NCBI GenBank assembly: GCA_032433765.1
Contig: JAVIAB010000049.1
Span: forward strand, 25,609,151 to 25,673,150
Source of the DNA: Megaustenia siamemsis
Lineage: Eukaryota > Mollusca > Gastropoda > Stylommatophora > Ariophantidae
Direction: 5' to 3'
Length of the DNA stretch: 64,000 bases
The translations under genes and the position numbers were made by a program. A model generated the notes under the pieces. The model had not been told where the DNA came from, ran no database searches, and saw only the letters and a list, made by a program, of their open reading frames with translations. Positions 10,815 to 21,540 of the stretch are shown one piece after another. Numbering within the stretch: position 1 is the stretch's first letter; every line of letters begins with the position of its first letter.

Positions 10815-13255
10815 TACTTCTTCTAACTTTCAGCTCCCTGTGTAGCATAGGTCTTCAACAAACACTTTCCAAGTCGTTTTGTTTCATGCCATTTTTTAAG
10901 ATCATTTCATGTCTTCCCCCATCATCTTCATCTCTGCTTCCGTCTGTCTTCTCCATGAATTCCTAAGTCTTCCTCTTTGTCTGTTTCCCTGGGGATTCCA
11001 AAAAGGACCTGTTGTGTAATACTCTCAGTTGGCTTCCGCAGTGTGTGTCCTGTCCATCGCCATCGTCTTCGCTGTATCTCTTTATCCACTGGTATTTGAC
11101 TGGTACATTTCCATAATTATATGTTGGTGATTTTGTCCTGCCATTTCCATCCTTTTATCCTGCGTAAACATCCATTTATGAAAGTCTGTATCGTCATGAT
11201 TGTCATTTTAGTTGTTCTCCATGTTTCACGGCCATATAATAAGCTAGCAGTGATTACAGAGTGTATGACAACATGGGAGTGTGTGGTAGAAGTCGAGGGG
11301 AAAGTGAGAAGAGTTCACTAAAATAGAAACATCAAGTCTCACGGGGAAAGTAAAACGCAATTTAGAGTGAGGCAGAAATGTAAAACGGTGTATGATTGGT
11401 TGGAAGGGAGGAAGTTAGGAAAAACGATAAGTAAGAAGGTCAGTCTAGATGGGACGAGCACTCAATGCGGACGGTGTCTTTTTGGCAACCGATACCGTGA
11501 GTTGCAGCCAGGTTAGTTACACACAACAGTGTGGTAGAGTTAGTCAGTTTGTGCTATTAAGAGGTAGTTGTGAAACTCATAGGCAACGAACAATTTATGA
11601 AATAGTAAGTGAGACAGCTCGCGCCGATTTAATGGTGACATTGAAACGTGAAGAAACCTCTGGTATATTAAGACCGACTTAACATTGGAGTTGAAAATTT
11701 GTATTTTTGTATTTAACCTAATTACTTTGGACTTGTTTCCCAGTGCAACGAATGCTCCTGCTGCTTTTAATATCCTTATTTTGGAATCATTTTCTGTTCC
11801 TCCCTCTTTGTCTATATTACTGCTCAGATATATGTAAGATTGTACGTCTAGTAGGGGTATTTCTCCTATTTTTATTTGGTTTTTGTCAATTGCATTAATT
11901 CTCATAATGTTGATCTTATCTCTATTTATTTTCAGTCCCGTCTGCTGTGATCTCTCATCAAATATGCTCATTTTATCTTGCATCTGTTGATTATTGTGTG
12001 ATAGTAGAGCTAAGTCATCAGCAAAGTCTAAATCATCAAGTTGCTTGGTCAGTGACCACTGGATTCCATTTCTGTTGTTTTGAGTTTTTTTCATAATCCA
12101 ATCTATGTCCAGTAGAAAGAGAAATGGAGACAGAAGGCATCCCTGCCTTACTCCTGTTCTTATTTCAAATGCTTCTGTAAGCTGTTCTTCATGCACCACA
12201 CTACATTTCGTTCCTTCATTCATTGTTTTTATCAGGTTAATAAACTTTGTGGGAATTCCGTAATGACTCACCAACTTCCAAAGCATTCCTTTGTCTAAAC
12301 TATCAAATGCCTTTTCGTAATCTATGAATCCAATATAAAGTGGGGATTTTAGTTCTAAACTTTGTTCAGCTATTATACGTAGAGTAGTTATTTGATCAGC
12401 ACATGATCTGTTCTTCCTAAAACCTGTTTGTTCATCTCTCAAATGTTTCTCTGTGGTCTCTTTTAGTCTCTCCAGAATGATTCTGCTTAATATTTTTCCT
12501 GGCACTGATAGTAGCATAATTCCCCTATGATGTGTGCACTCCTGTAAACTTCCTTTCTTTGGTAGTTTGATCATATAACCTTCTTTCCAGTCTTTAGGTA
12601 TTTCTTCCCTCTCCCAAATTTTATCTAGTAGATTATGTAACATCATGGTAGAGGTGTTAATATCTGCTTTGATGGCTTCCGAAGGAATTTCATCTGGTCC
12701 TGTGGCTTTACCATTATTTAATAGTTTGATGGCTTTCATTATTTCTTCTATGCTTGGTTTTCCACAGTTAACGTGTAACTCTTCTTCTGCTGGTAGTATA
12801 TCTGGAGGATTATTTGAGTCGGGTCAGTTCAAGAGTTCTTCAAAGTGCTCTTTCCATCTCTCCATTTGTTCCCTTATATTACTAAGAAGATTTCCTTTCT
12901 TATTTTTAATAAAAACATTGATCTGTTTGTATTTTCCACCTAATTTCTTTGTGCTGTTGTACAGTTCTTTCATATTCCCCTTATTTGCTGCTTCCTCTGA
13001 ATCTTTAGCTAGTTCATCAATATATTTCCTCTTATCCCTTTTAATGCATATTCTCACTTCTTTGTTCACCTCTGTGTAAGCTTCCTGTGTCTTGGCTTTA
13101 TTACTTCTCGTTTTGCTTTTATTTATGTCTGCTTTCTTGTTCTTTCTTTCTTTAATTTTATTCATGGTCTCAGCTGTCATCCATGCTTTATTCTGTCGTT
13201 CTCTTTTTCGCAGCGTTTCTTCGCATGTCTCTTTCCATATATCCTTTCTTCTTCT
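10815..13255 (-). pseudogene. RTE-B LINE copy 1, 5'-truncated and interrupted
   Basis: Reading right to left, the copy begins inside the linker (KETCEETLRKRERQNKAW), passes the reverse transcriptase (GKATGPDEIPSEAIKAD, GFIDYEKAFDSLDKGMLW, GVRQGCLLSPFLF, FADDLALLS) and ends in the C-terminal tail near 10815. Two frames (12824-13282, 11540-12739) are separated by a frameshift at about 12740-12824, and an insertion at 11244-11675 splits the C-terminal part. The endonuclease domain is absent. It abuts the 3' end of copy 2 at 13255, head to tail. It is clearly dead. Confidence 0.88.
11244..11675. mobile_element. ~430 bp insertion inside RTE-B copy 1
   Basis: RTE-B copy 2 reads without a break through CCATATAATAAAACCGACTT (about 13668). 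In copy 1 the same text is split after CCATATAATAA at 11243 and resumes with ACCGACTTAACATTGG at about 11676. The inserted sequence has no terminal inverted repeats or coding domain that I can see and no other copy in the window. A 77-codon + frame inside it is unassigned. Confidence 0.75.
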
Positions 13256-15626
13256 TCTACCTTTTAGCTCCCAGTGGAGCATAGGTCTTCAACAAACACT
13301 TTCCAAGTCGTTCTGTTTTTTGCAATTCTTTTAAGATCATTCCATGTCTTCCCCATCATCTTCATCTCTGCTTCAATCTGTCTTCTCCAAGAATTCCTTG
13401 GTCTTCCTCTTTGTCTTTTCCCCTGGGGATTCCAAAAAAGGGCCTGTTGTGTAATACTCTCAGTTGGTTTCCGTAGTGTGTGTCCTATCCATCGCCATCG
13501 TCTTCGCTGTATTTCTTTATCCACTGGTATTTGACCGGTACATTTCCATAATTCCACGTTTGTGACTTTGTCCTGCCATTTCCATCCCTTTATTCTGCGC
13601 AAGCATCCATTAATGAAAGTCTGTACCTTCGTGATTGTCAATTTTGTTATTCTCCATGTTTCACAGCCATATAATAAAACCGACTTAACATTGGAGTTGA
13701 AAATTTGTATTTTTGTATTTAGCCTAATTTCTTTGGATTTCCATATGTTTCCCAGTGCAATGAAAGCTCCTCTTGCTTTTGATATCCTTATTTTGGTATC
13801 GTTTTCTGTTCCTCCCTCTTTATCTATATTACTGCCCAGATATATATAAGATTGTACGTCTAGTAGAGGTATTTCTCCTAGTTTTATTTGGTTATTGCCA
13901 ACTGCATTAATTCTCATAATGTTGGTCTTATCTCTATTAATCTTTAGTCCTAGCTGTTGTGATCTCTCATCTAATATACTCATTTTATCTTGCATCTGTT
14001 GGTGGCTGTGTGATAGGAGAGCTATGTCATCAGCAAAGTCTAAATCATCAAGTTGTTTGGTCAGTGACCACTGGATCCCATTTCTGTTGTTTTGAGTTAT
14101 TTTCATAATCCAATCTATGGCCAGTAGAAAGAGAAATGGAGACAGAAGGCATCCTTGCCTTACTCCTGTTCTTATTTCAAATGCTTCTGTAAGCTGTCCT
14201 TCATGCACCACACTACATTTTGTTCCTTCATACATTGTTTTTATCAGGTTAATAAACTTTATGGGGATTCCATAATGACTCAGCAACTTCCAAAGCATTC
14301 TTCTGTCTAAACTATCAAATGCCTTTTCGTAATCTATGAATCCAATATAAAGTGGGGATTTTAGTTCTAAACTTTGTTCAACTATTATACGTAGAGTAGT
14401 TATTTGATCAGCACATGATCTGTTCTTCCTAAAACCTGCTTGTTCATCTCTCAAGTGTTTCTCTATAGCCTCTTTTAGTCTCTCCAGAATGATTCTGCCT
14501 AATATTTTTCCTGGCACTGATAGTAGCATAATTCCCTATAATTTGTGCACTCCTGTAAACTTCCTTTCTTTGGTAGTTTGATCATATAACCTTCTCTCCA
14601 GTCTTTAGGTATTTCTTCCCTCTCCCAAATTTTATCCAATAGATTATGTAACATCTTGGTAGAGGTGATAATATCTGCTTTGATGGCTTCCGAAGGAATT
14701 TCATCTGGTCCTGTGGCTTTACCATCTTTTAACAGTTTGATGGCTTTCATTATTTCTTCTTTGCTTGGTTTTCCGCAGTTAACGTGTAATTCTTCTTCTG
14801 CTGGTAGTATATCTGGAGGATTATTTGAGCCAGGTCTGTTCAAAAGTTCTTCAAAGTGCTCCTTCCATCTCTCCATTTGTTCCTTTATATTACTAAGCAG
14901 ATTTCCTTTCTTATCTTTGATAAAGGCGTTGATCTGTTTGTATTTTCCACCTAATTTCTTTGTGCTGTTGTACAGTTCTTTCATATTCCCTTTATTTGCT
15001 GCTTCTTCTGCCTCTTTAGCTAATTCATCTATATATTTCCTCTTATCCCTTTTAATGCATCTTCTCACTTCTTTATTCACCTTTGTGTAAGCTTCCTGTG
15101 TCTTGGCTTTATTACTTCTTGTTTTGCTTTTATTTATGTCTGCTTTCTTGTTCTTTCTTTCTTTAATTTTATCCAGGGTCTCTGCTGTCATCCATGCCTT
15201 ATTCTGGCGTTCTCTTTTCCCCAGTGTTTCTTCGCATGTCTCTTTCCATATATTTTTTACCTGTTTCCAATGATCTTCTATATTTATAGTATTTTCTAGT
15301 TGTTGGAGGACTTGGTATTTGTTTGATATTGTGACTGCGAATTTATCTTTAATTCCTTGTTCTTTAAGAAACCCTACATTGAAATACGTTCTGCCCTTAT
15401 TCGTTGTAGTATACCTTTTTAATTTAATTTTAAGTTTGGCTAACAGAAGATGATGATCAGAAGCTATATCTGCCCCTCTATATACTTTTACATCCTGTAA
15501 GGATGACTTAAACTTATTATTAATACATATGTGATCAATTTGATTTTCCGTTCTATGATCTGGTGACACCCATGTAGCTTTGTGTATTCTTTTATGTTGG
15601 AATATTGTTCCTCCTAGGCTCATTTG
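13256..15626 (-). pseudogene. RTE-B LINE copy 2: endonuclease end, RT, C-terminus
   Basis: Two long - frames overlap by one frameshift near 14510-14530. The 374-codon frame (15623-14499) holds the end of the APE-type endonuclease (NQIDHI, then ASDHHLLL) and a Lys-rich linker into the first RT block (KATGPDEIPSEAI). The 421-codon frame (14529-13264) holds the RT palm (FIDYEKAFDSLD, GVRQGCLLSPFLF, FADDIALLS) and the tail GHTLRKP then GKRQRGRPRNSWRRQ. The start at 15623 is only the first Met after an inserted RTE-C element; the N-terminal part continues beyond it at 17866-18105. A single frameshift separates it from intact coding. Confidence 0.88.
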
Positions 15627-17862
15627 ATTATCTATCTATCTATTGACCTTTCGAGCCGTAACCGGCCCATAGGGCGTAGACCAAGATACACCTTCTCCTA
15701 TATGAATTTTTGTTCTAGCAGTTTTCTTTTAAAGATATTTTATCAAATCTCGCCATCTGTCTCTGTTCTGTGCAAGCAGTTCTATCTCATTGAGGGAGCC
15801 GATTCCTGCTGCTCTTGCCTCTCTCATCAATGTTCTTCTCAGTGTCTCCCTGGGTCTTCCTCTTTTTCTTTTTCCTGTTGTTTCCCATATGAGGGCTTGC
15901 TTTGCTATTCGATTATTATCTCTTCTCATCACATGTCCAACGTATGACCATCGTCTTTTCTTTATTACTGAAGATATTAGTGGTTGATTGGCGATTTCTC
16001 TAATTTCCTCGTTTGTTTTGAATTCGTTCCATTCTATACCAAGTATTTTCCTTAGACATTTATTTTCGAATGCGTTCAACTTTGTTTCTATATCTCTTGT
16101 TGTTTTCCAGCTTTCACACGCATACGTAAGGGTTGATAGTACATTTGATTTGAATAGCCTAAGTTTTGTGTTTGTGCTAATGAGTTTTGATTTCCACAAC
16201 TTTTCAAGGCTTCTGAAAGACATTGCTGCCTTAGCCAGTCTGATTCTAATTTCTTTGCTCGTATCCCCTTCTCGATCAATGTGACTTCCAAGATAGATAA
16301 AGTGATCGATCTCTTCTACTGGTTTGTTTTCCATGTATATTTTGTCACTTGTTGGAATTAAACTTTTCATGACTTTAGTCTTTTCATGATTGACCTCAAG
16401 CCCAATTTTGCTGGCTATTGATGATAGTTCATTTGTGTTTTCCTGCATCGTTTTTATCTGACTGCTGATGAGAACTATGTCATCAGCAAAGTCGAGGTCC
16501 TCCAAATGGTCTCCTTGTATCCATTCGATGCCTTTATTACCAGTGCAGCATTTCTTCATTATGAAGTCCATAACAATTCCAAATAACAAGGGCGATAAAA
16601 TACATCCTTGTTTAACCCCAGTTTCTATTGGGAAACATTCGCTCAGTCCTTCCTCTGTTCGAACTGCACATGTGTAACCATCATACATGTCTTTGATAAT
16701 ATTTATGATTTTTGATGGTAAACCATATTGCTTCAGAATTTTCCACAAAGAATCTCTATGAATACTATCAAATGCTTTTTTGAAGTCGATGAAGTTAAGT
16801 ACAAAAGGTTTTTGCTTTTCAATGTGTTCCTCCAATATAAGTCGTAGAGTGAAAATGTGGTCAAGACAGCTTCTCCCTTTTCTAAACCCAGCCTGTTCTT
16901 CACGCATTACTGTATCTATTGAATCCTTTATTCTATTTAGGATGATTTTACAGAATAACTTTGAGGCAACTGACAAAAGTGTCACGCCTCTCCAGTTGTT
17001 ACAATCTCTAAGATTGCCCTTTTTTGGGATCTTAACAATGATTTGATTAAGGGCGCAGAAATTCACAAATATCTCTCCATTCTCGTTTATATCTCCAAGT
17101 CCATGTTTTCCCATAATCTCTTCAAAGCCTCTGTTGTCTGATCCTACCTTAGCATTTAGGTCTCCCATCAAGATTATAATATCCTTGGCTCGTCTTGCAT
17201 CCATCTGGCATTGTAGCTGTTTATAAAAATCATCTTTAACTGAGTCATCTTTATCGTTGGTTGGTGCATAGCATTGTATAATGTGTAATTTTATTTTGTT
17301 TTTGGTTGTTCTAAATGTTGCTCTCACCAGTCTTGGTCCCACTGCCTCCCATTCTATTAGTGTCTTCTGTGCATTCTTTGATAGCATTATAGCTACCCCT
17401 TCGCTATGTTGTGCTCCTGGTTCCTGGTGTCCTGATGATAAAATCATCTCCCCTGTATTCAATTTTATTCTCTCCGCTCCCAGCCATCTTGTTTCACACA
17501 TTCCCAGAATATCTATCTTGTAGTTGTTCATTTCTGCTGCCACTTGTGCCGCTTTTCCCTGTTCGTTAAGGGTACGAACATTCCAGGTGCCAATTCTGGA
17601 TGATTTCCTGGTAGACAAAGGGTGAGTCGGCAACCCGGACTCCTTATGGCTTTCTCCGGATTGCGTCATACGTCTCTTAGACAGAGAGCCCTTCTCTTTC
17701 CTGGTTGACGGATTTACTTTATCTTTCTTTGACTTGTTCATGTTTGTGAAGTTTTTTCGGCTTATTTTTTTACAGTATGGGATAGCCAGTCCCATGCCTA
17801 ACCCTCCTTTCTCGCCTCTTACGAACATGCCTGGTAGGGTACAGCGCCGCTATTCTTTACTT
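15627..17862 (-). mobile_element. RTE-C LINE insertion with (GATA)n tail
   Basis: The element runs right to left from about 17862 to a 3' end made of GGGCCGGTTACGGCTCGAAA, GGTCAATAGATAGATAGATA on the - strand (15627-15680). It lies within RTE-B copy 2: about 88 bp of RTE-B sequence (15538-15626) is repeated on the far side at 17863-17952 with roughly eight mismatches. That is either a long, diverged target-site duplication or an overlap of two RTE-B copies. The tail motif recurs at 33920, 37572, 53700 and 61572. Confidence 0.85.
15729..17828 (-). CDS. RTE-C ORF, 699 aa, endonuclease-RT with internal deletion
   Basis: The frame encodes a retrotransposon endonuclease/reverse transcriptase that would nick target DNA and prime cDNA synthesis. 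Residues ~80-270 are the N-terminal two thirds of an APE-type endonuclease: GTWNVRTL, MCETRWLG, CYAPTND, MGDLNAKVG. The RT palm follows: FRKGRSCLDH, FIDFKKAFDSIH, GVKQGCILSPLLF, catalytic FADDIVLIS (~430). The C-terminal tail has RRWSYVGHVMRRD and GKRKRGRPRETLRR. At ~residue 268 the sequence jumps in frame from FCALNQ (endonuclease) to KIPKKGNLRDCNNWRG (RT block 1). The end of the endonuclease with its SDHH motif, the linker and RT block 0 are therefore missing, about 350-400 residues compared with RTE-B. There are no stops, but the endonuclease is very unlikely to work. The start Met at 17828 is the first in frame; MNKSKKDK further in is an alternative. Confidence 0.85.
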   Translation of the reverse strand: MFVRGEKGGLGMGLAIPYCKKISRKNFTNMNKSKKDKVNPSTRKEKGSLSKRRMTQSGESHKESGLPTHPLSTRKSSRIGTWNVRTLNEQGKAAQVAAEMNNYKIDILGMCETRWLGAERIKLNTGEMILSSGHQEPGAQHSEGVAIMLSKNAQKTLIEWEAVGPRLVRATFRTTKNKIKLHIIQCYAPTNDKDDSVKDDFYKQLQCQMDARRAKDIIILMGDLNAKVGSDNRGFEEIMGKHGLGDINENGEIFVNFCALNQIIVKIPKKGNLRDCNNWRGVTLLSVASKLFCKIILNRIKDSIDTVMREEQAGFRKGRSCLDHIFTLRLILEEHIEKQKPFVLNFIDFKKAFDSIHRDSLWKILKQYGLPSKIINIIKDMYDGYTCAVRTEEGLSECFPIETGVKQGCILSPLLFGIVMDFIMKKCCTGNKGIEWIQGDHLEDLDFADDIVLISSQIKTMQENTNELSSIASKIGLEVNHEKTKVMKSLIPTSDKIYMENKPVEEIDHFIYLGSHIDREGDTSKEIRIRLAKAAMSFRSLEKLWKSKLISTNTKLRLFKSNVLSTLTYACESWKTTRDIETKLNAFENKCLRKILGIEWNEFKTNEEIREIANQPLISSVIKKRRWSYVGHVMRRDNNRIAKQALIWETTGKRKRGRPRETLRRTLMREARAAGIGSLNEIELLAQNRDRWRDLIKYL

Positions 17863-18105
17863 CCGATTCTCCTTTCTATGATCTGGCGACACACATTTAG
17901 CTTTATGTATTATTTTATGTTGGAATATTGTTCCACCTAGGCTCATTTGATTAAGAGCACAGAAGTTCACGAATATCTCTCACTTCTCATTTATTTCTCA
18001 AAGTCCATGTTTTCTCATAATCTCCTGGAAGTCTCTGTTGCCCGATCCTACTTTTGCATTTAGATCTCCCATCAAGATTATAATATAATTGGCTGTCCCC
18101 CAGGT
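17863..18105 (-). pseudogene. RTE-B endonuclease fragment (5' part of copy 2)
   Basis: The reverse strand reads ILMGDLNAKVGSGNRDF, then in-frame stops, then IFVNFCALNQMSLGGTIFQ. This is the stretch that should precede the 374-codon RTE-B frame. It is separated from it by the RTE-C insertion and shares about 88 bp with the left flank. Confidence 0.8.
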
Positions 18106-18290
18106 TGTTTCCTGTCATTTGTCTAATACACTTAATCTCAGCAGAGGTTGTTTTTCTTATCGTTCTTGCATCTAGGGTCCAGGGTTCTCATTGGTAGCAC
18201 AACGTCGGGATGACGATTGTATTGCACAGTTTTAATTTCATTTGCTGAATTACCGTCTAATATTCTCACATTTACTCAATCCTGATATAG
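18104..18290 (-). mobile_element. RTE-F LINE, C-terminal fragment
   Basis: On the - strand the sequence reads KLKLCNTIVIPTLCY, then PWTLDARTIRKTTSAEIKC and IRQMTGNNLGD, a typical cysteine/tryptophan block near the LINE C-terminus. The ATGACAGGAAACAACCTG block recurs at 31385-31420. Confidence 0.7.
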
Positions 18291-18309
18291 ATGCAACTGT
18301 AGTGCCTGC

Positions 18310-20940
18310 ATGAACTTCGCTTGCCAGTGGAGAAAGGCCATCAAGAATGAGTTTAGACGACGTGTAAGAGACCCAATAGCGCCCCAACGTAAACCCCACA
18401 GGTGGATGCCTGTCCTGGGGCGTTGTGAAACTCCCGACAGAGGAAGTAGGGCGCAAGCCAAGTTCAATAATAGGCCGCAGAGAAAGGGGAGATCGCCACA
18501 GGTGTCCTGGTGGTTTGGAAATCCCAGCCCCTTAAACCCGGATTACAACTTTCTGATGTCCGAGATGTCAAGTGGTGATCAAGGACAATGTCAAAAGTGC
18601 AGTCCTAGTCGTTCTGTAAATCAAACAGAGCCAAAATCACTCTTTGATGGGTTTGAAAATGCAGCAATGGATGGGACATTGGGAGAGTCCCGTCTACAAG
18701 ATCGAGACAGACAAGACCAGCATGACGAGCCAGTAACTTTGACTCGGTTCGCGCCCGGGGTTAGAACACCTTCAACAAGACTAATCTCAAAACGACGAGG
18801 TCGATTAGTTCAGGGTATCTCGGAAGACGAGCCCGATGATAGAGATACAACTGACGGGGATGGACGCTTGAGATATTCAAAACCTGATACTGAAGCAATA
18901 ATAAGTGATGACGTTAATGAATCTCAAGCGTCGATCAAGCGTTATCGATTCTACGACTCTAAAGCAAAATTAGACAATGCCAGGCATCAAGAGCCAAAAA
19001 AGATCCGATATGATAAATCTCATCAGTTTCACAATTCGACCACAAACAGGACTGCGCATGAATTCTCCTCTCAACCAAATTACGGGCTGTCAAGAAAATA
19101 CTCCCGCCAAGAAAATAGTTATCAAAATGAATGTTATAACAAATATCACCCTGATCACAAAGGAAAACAAATTAGTAATTATTTCTCCGATTTGAGATCA
19201 AAAAGTTTCCCTAAATTCATAAGTCCACAGAATTTTGAACACAATCGACAAAGATCAAGTTTAAAAAGTCGTAGTTGTGATTGTTCTAACAATCTTGAGA
19301 ATGACGTGGATGTCAGGAATTATGTGTCAGGGCGAAATTTGCATCGACATCATCATCATTATCAACATAAACAACGTCCGAAATATCCAGGCGTCGATGA
19401 GGTCAGTTGGAGGGATGCTGTCACTGGTAGAGATAGTGAGAACAAATCTGCAGAAATCAAGTCTTGTCTTATTCGTCCGTTAAAGAGTGGAAGAAGATGG
19501 CACCGTTTTTACGGAGACGAAGATTGCTCAGGCTATGACAGTAACTCAGAGTGTCGAAACAATCACAGTGACGAGGAGTGTCGAAATAATCACAGTGACG
19601 AGGAGTGTCGAAATAATCACAGTGACGAGGAGTGTCGAAATAATCACAGTGACGAGGAGTGTCGAAACAATCACAGTGACGAGGAGTGTCGAAATAATCA
19701 CAGTGACGAGGAGTGTCGAAATAATCACAGTGACGAGGAGTGTCAAAACAATGACAGTGACGAAGATTGCCAAAACTATTACAGGAACAAAGACGATCCA
19801 ATTTCTCAGAATGGTACGGGTCGCGGAAACTATCAAAATGACCAGGGACAAAAACACTGTCACGGTGACGAAGTGAACACAAACTATCATCGCATCAAAT
19901 TACACCCTAACAGTCCGAGAAACGAACAAAACGAAATCTGCCGAGAGAACAAAATCCTTGGCGCCAACTCATTAAACAGAAACATAAGAAAACAGTTATC
20001 AGACGACAATTTGCCAAAACATAATTCTGATTGGCCTGGCGTTTTGACAAACAAAATAGTTTTAACCAATGGCGAACTAATGTATCGCCGGGACCTTGAA
20101 CATGATGGCGAGGGTTCATTCCGTTTGCCAAAGAATGTCGCAGCGTACGACCGATCGCAAGTATCAAATAAATTATGTAAACAATGGACCGCTCTCAGTC
20201 CGGAAAAATTCAGTGTCGAAAGTTGTCGCCCATCTTGTGAAAGAAAGCATTTAAATAAATTGAATGAAAAGAGGACAGTTAGAATTTCTGATTCTTCAGA
20301 TGCGTTACATTCGTGGCAAAGATGTTTAACTGAAGGACAGCCACAAAAAGACAAGCAATTCTTCGATGACACTGCTAAAACTCGTCGAGTGAATGAAGAT
20401 CTAATTCCGTGTTTAGCAAAAACAGATTTACAAGAATACGAAAATAAGCACTCCACCACAAAAAGATACCGCACAGATTCATCTTTTTATTTACAAAAAC
20501 ATGGCATGTTGAACACACCAAGAGACAAATCTTGCTCAAGGTCTAGAAGTAGTAAAAACATCACCGATAAACCAGTTCGCAATTTAACTAAAGCGCTTGA
20601 TTTTGAATTGGAGCAGTCAACATTGCCTCGAACGCCAGTGTTCATGAATAATGCAAAACTTGGCATTAACCCTAGTCCTTTTGAACCCTCCGAGCGTGTT
20701 ATTAGGGGCGAGAGACCAAGAACTCGTCCAGAATGGCTGCAGAACCACCTCTCGTTAATGAACGAGTGCAGTTACCAGCGACAGAAAAACGCAAAGTCTC
20801 GTATGGAGAGGATCGTCGACAAAACCAACGCGCTGAGCAAGTGTTCTGAGAGTTTAGGTTTAGACTTTGATCACCTTCATGACCGTCTTGACAAGGTAGG
20901 ATCTGTCATGGGTGACACCTTTCACTCTTTCAATCTTTAA
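18310..20940 (+). CDS. Unknown protein, 876 aa, single-exon frame with 9-aa repeats
   Basis: I do not recognise the protein. It is a 2.6 kb open frame, unlike anything else in the repeats around it. The N-terminal ~80 residues are basic (RKAIKNEFRRRVRDPIAPQR). The middle is rich in Asn, Ser, Asp, Arg and His and looks disordered. Residues ~412-485 contain about seven copies of the nonapeptide EECRNNHSD. The C-terminal ~110 residues are less biased (NPSPFEPSERVIRGERP, then RPEWLQNHLSLMNECSYQRQ) and end in a likely helical segment (MERIVDKTNALSKCSESLGL). There is no signal peptide or membrane segment. The frame is open back to a stop at 18283-18285, and possible 3' splice sites (GATATAG at 18290, TTGCCAG at 18326) mean it could be a terminal exon. 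Met83 (18556) is an alternative start. The stop lies at the start of a tandem array. Conservation is untested. Confidence 0.6.
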   Translation: MNFACQWRKAIKNEFRRRVRDPIAPQRKPHRWMPVLGRCETPDRGSRAQAKFNNRPQRKGRSPQVSWWFGNPSPLNPDYNFLMSEMSSGDQGQCQKCSPSRSVNQTEPKSLFDGFENAAMDGTLGESRLQDRDRQDQHDEPVTLTRFAPGVRTPSTRLISKRRGRLVQGISEDEPDDRDTTDGDGRLRYSKPDTEAIISDDVNESQASIKRYRFYDSKAKLDNARHQEPKKIRYDKSHQFHNSTTNRTAHEFSSQPNYGLSRKYSRQENSYQNECYNKYHPDHKGKQISNYFSDLRSKSFPKFISPQNFEHNRQRSSLKSRSCDCSNNLENDVDVRNYVSGRNLHRHHHHYQHKQRPKYPGVDEVSWRDAVTGRDSENKSAEIKSCLIRPLKSGRRWHRFYGDEDCSGYDSNSECRNNHSDEECRNNHSDEECRNNHSDEECRNNHSDEECRNNHSDEECRNNHSDEECRNNHSDEECQNNDSDEDCQNYYRNKDDPISQNGTGRGNYQNDQGQKHCHGDEVNTNYHRIKLHPNSPRNEQNEICRENKILGANSLNRNIRKQLSDDNLPKHNSDWPGVLTNKIVLTNGELMYRRDLEHDGEGSFRLPKNVAAYDRSQVSNKLCKQWTALSPEKFSVESCRPSCERKHLNKLNEKRTVRISDSSDALHSWQRCLTEGQPQKDKQFFDDTAKTRRVNEDLIPCLAKTDLQEYENKHSTTKRYRTDSSFYLQKHGMLNTPRDKSCSRSRSSKNITDKPVRNLTKALDFELEQSTLPRTPVFMNNAKLGINPSPFEPSERVIRGERPRTRPEWLQNHLSLMNECSYQRQKNAKSRMERIVDKTNALSKCSESLGLDFDHLHDRLDKVGSVMGDTFHSFNL
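19544..19790 (+). repeat. 27 bp in-frame coding repeat
   Basis: About eight units of GTGACGAGGAGTGTCGAAAT plus AATCACA encode EECRNNHSD. Differences between units are mainly synonymous (AAC/AAT), with degenerate edge copies (EECQNNDSDEDCQNY). The length of nine codons keeps the frame. Confidence 0.9.
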
Positions 20941-20974
20941 CTTTCTATCTCTTTAACTATTTAAACAAATAATC

Positions 20975-21540
20975 ATCATCATCAGCATCAAGTATCGGGC
21001 CTGCTGGCGTAGGTGATCATGTCTCTCCACAACTTTCGAACACGACAGTTATTTATCATTTCTGTTGTTGACCTTCTGCCAAGCCATTTATTAAGCTGTC
21101 TGGTATTTTCTCTCTTTGTATCCCTCTATCTCTTCGTCCCTCACTTTTCCCATTTGTTACAATATATTCCAGTTGTTCTCTTCTCATTACATGTCCAAAA
21201 AATGATTGTTTCTTCCTAATATTGGAAATTAGCTCTCTTTTTGCTTTGACCTCTTTCAGAACATTTTCATTACTCTTCTTAGCTGTCCATGGTATTCTCA
21301 ACATTCTTCTGTAAAATCACATTTTTATAGACTCCAGTGATTTTCTTGTCTGTTGTCCTATTGTCCATGATTCACATCCATATGTTAAGACTGGCTCTAC
21401 ATAACATTTAAGAACTCTTTTTCTTGTTTCTATTGTTAAAAATGGATTGCATAGTATCTTCCTCATATTTTTGGAATGCTGCTTTTGCCTGAGCCATTCT
21501 GCATCTCACCTCTGTTGTACATCTTCAGTCTGAGGTTAAC
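20975..21540 (-). mobile_element. RTE-A LINE, C-terminal copy
   Basis: On the - strand it reads ...VLTYGCESWTIGQQ, RRMLRIPWTAKKSNEN, GHVMRREQLEYIVT, then the (TGATGA)n tail at about 20975-21000. It is frameshifted near 21050-21110. It sits inside the (CTTTAACT)-type array, whose left edge is at 20935 and which resumes at about 22010. Confidence 0.88.
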
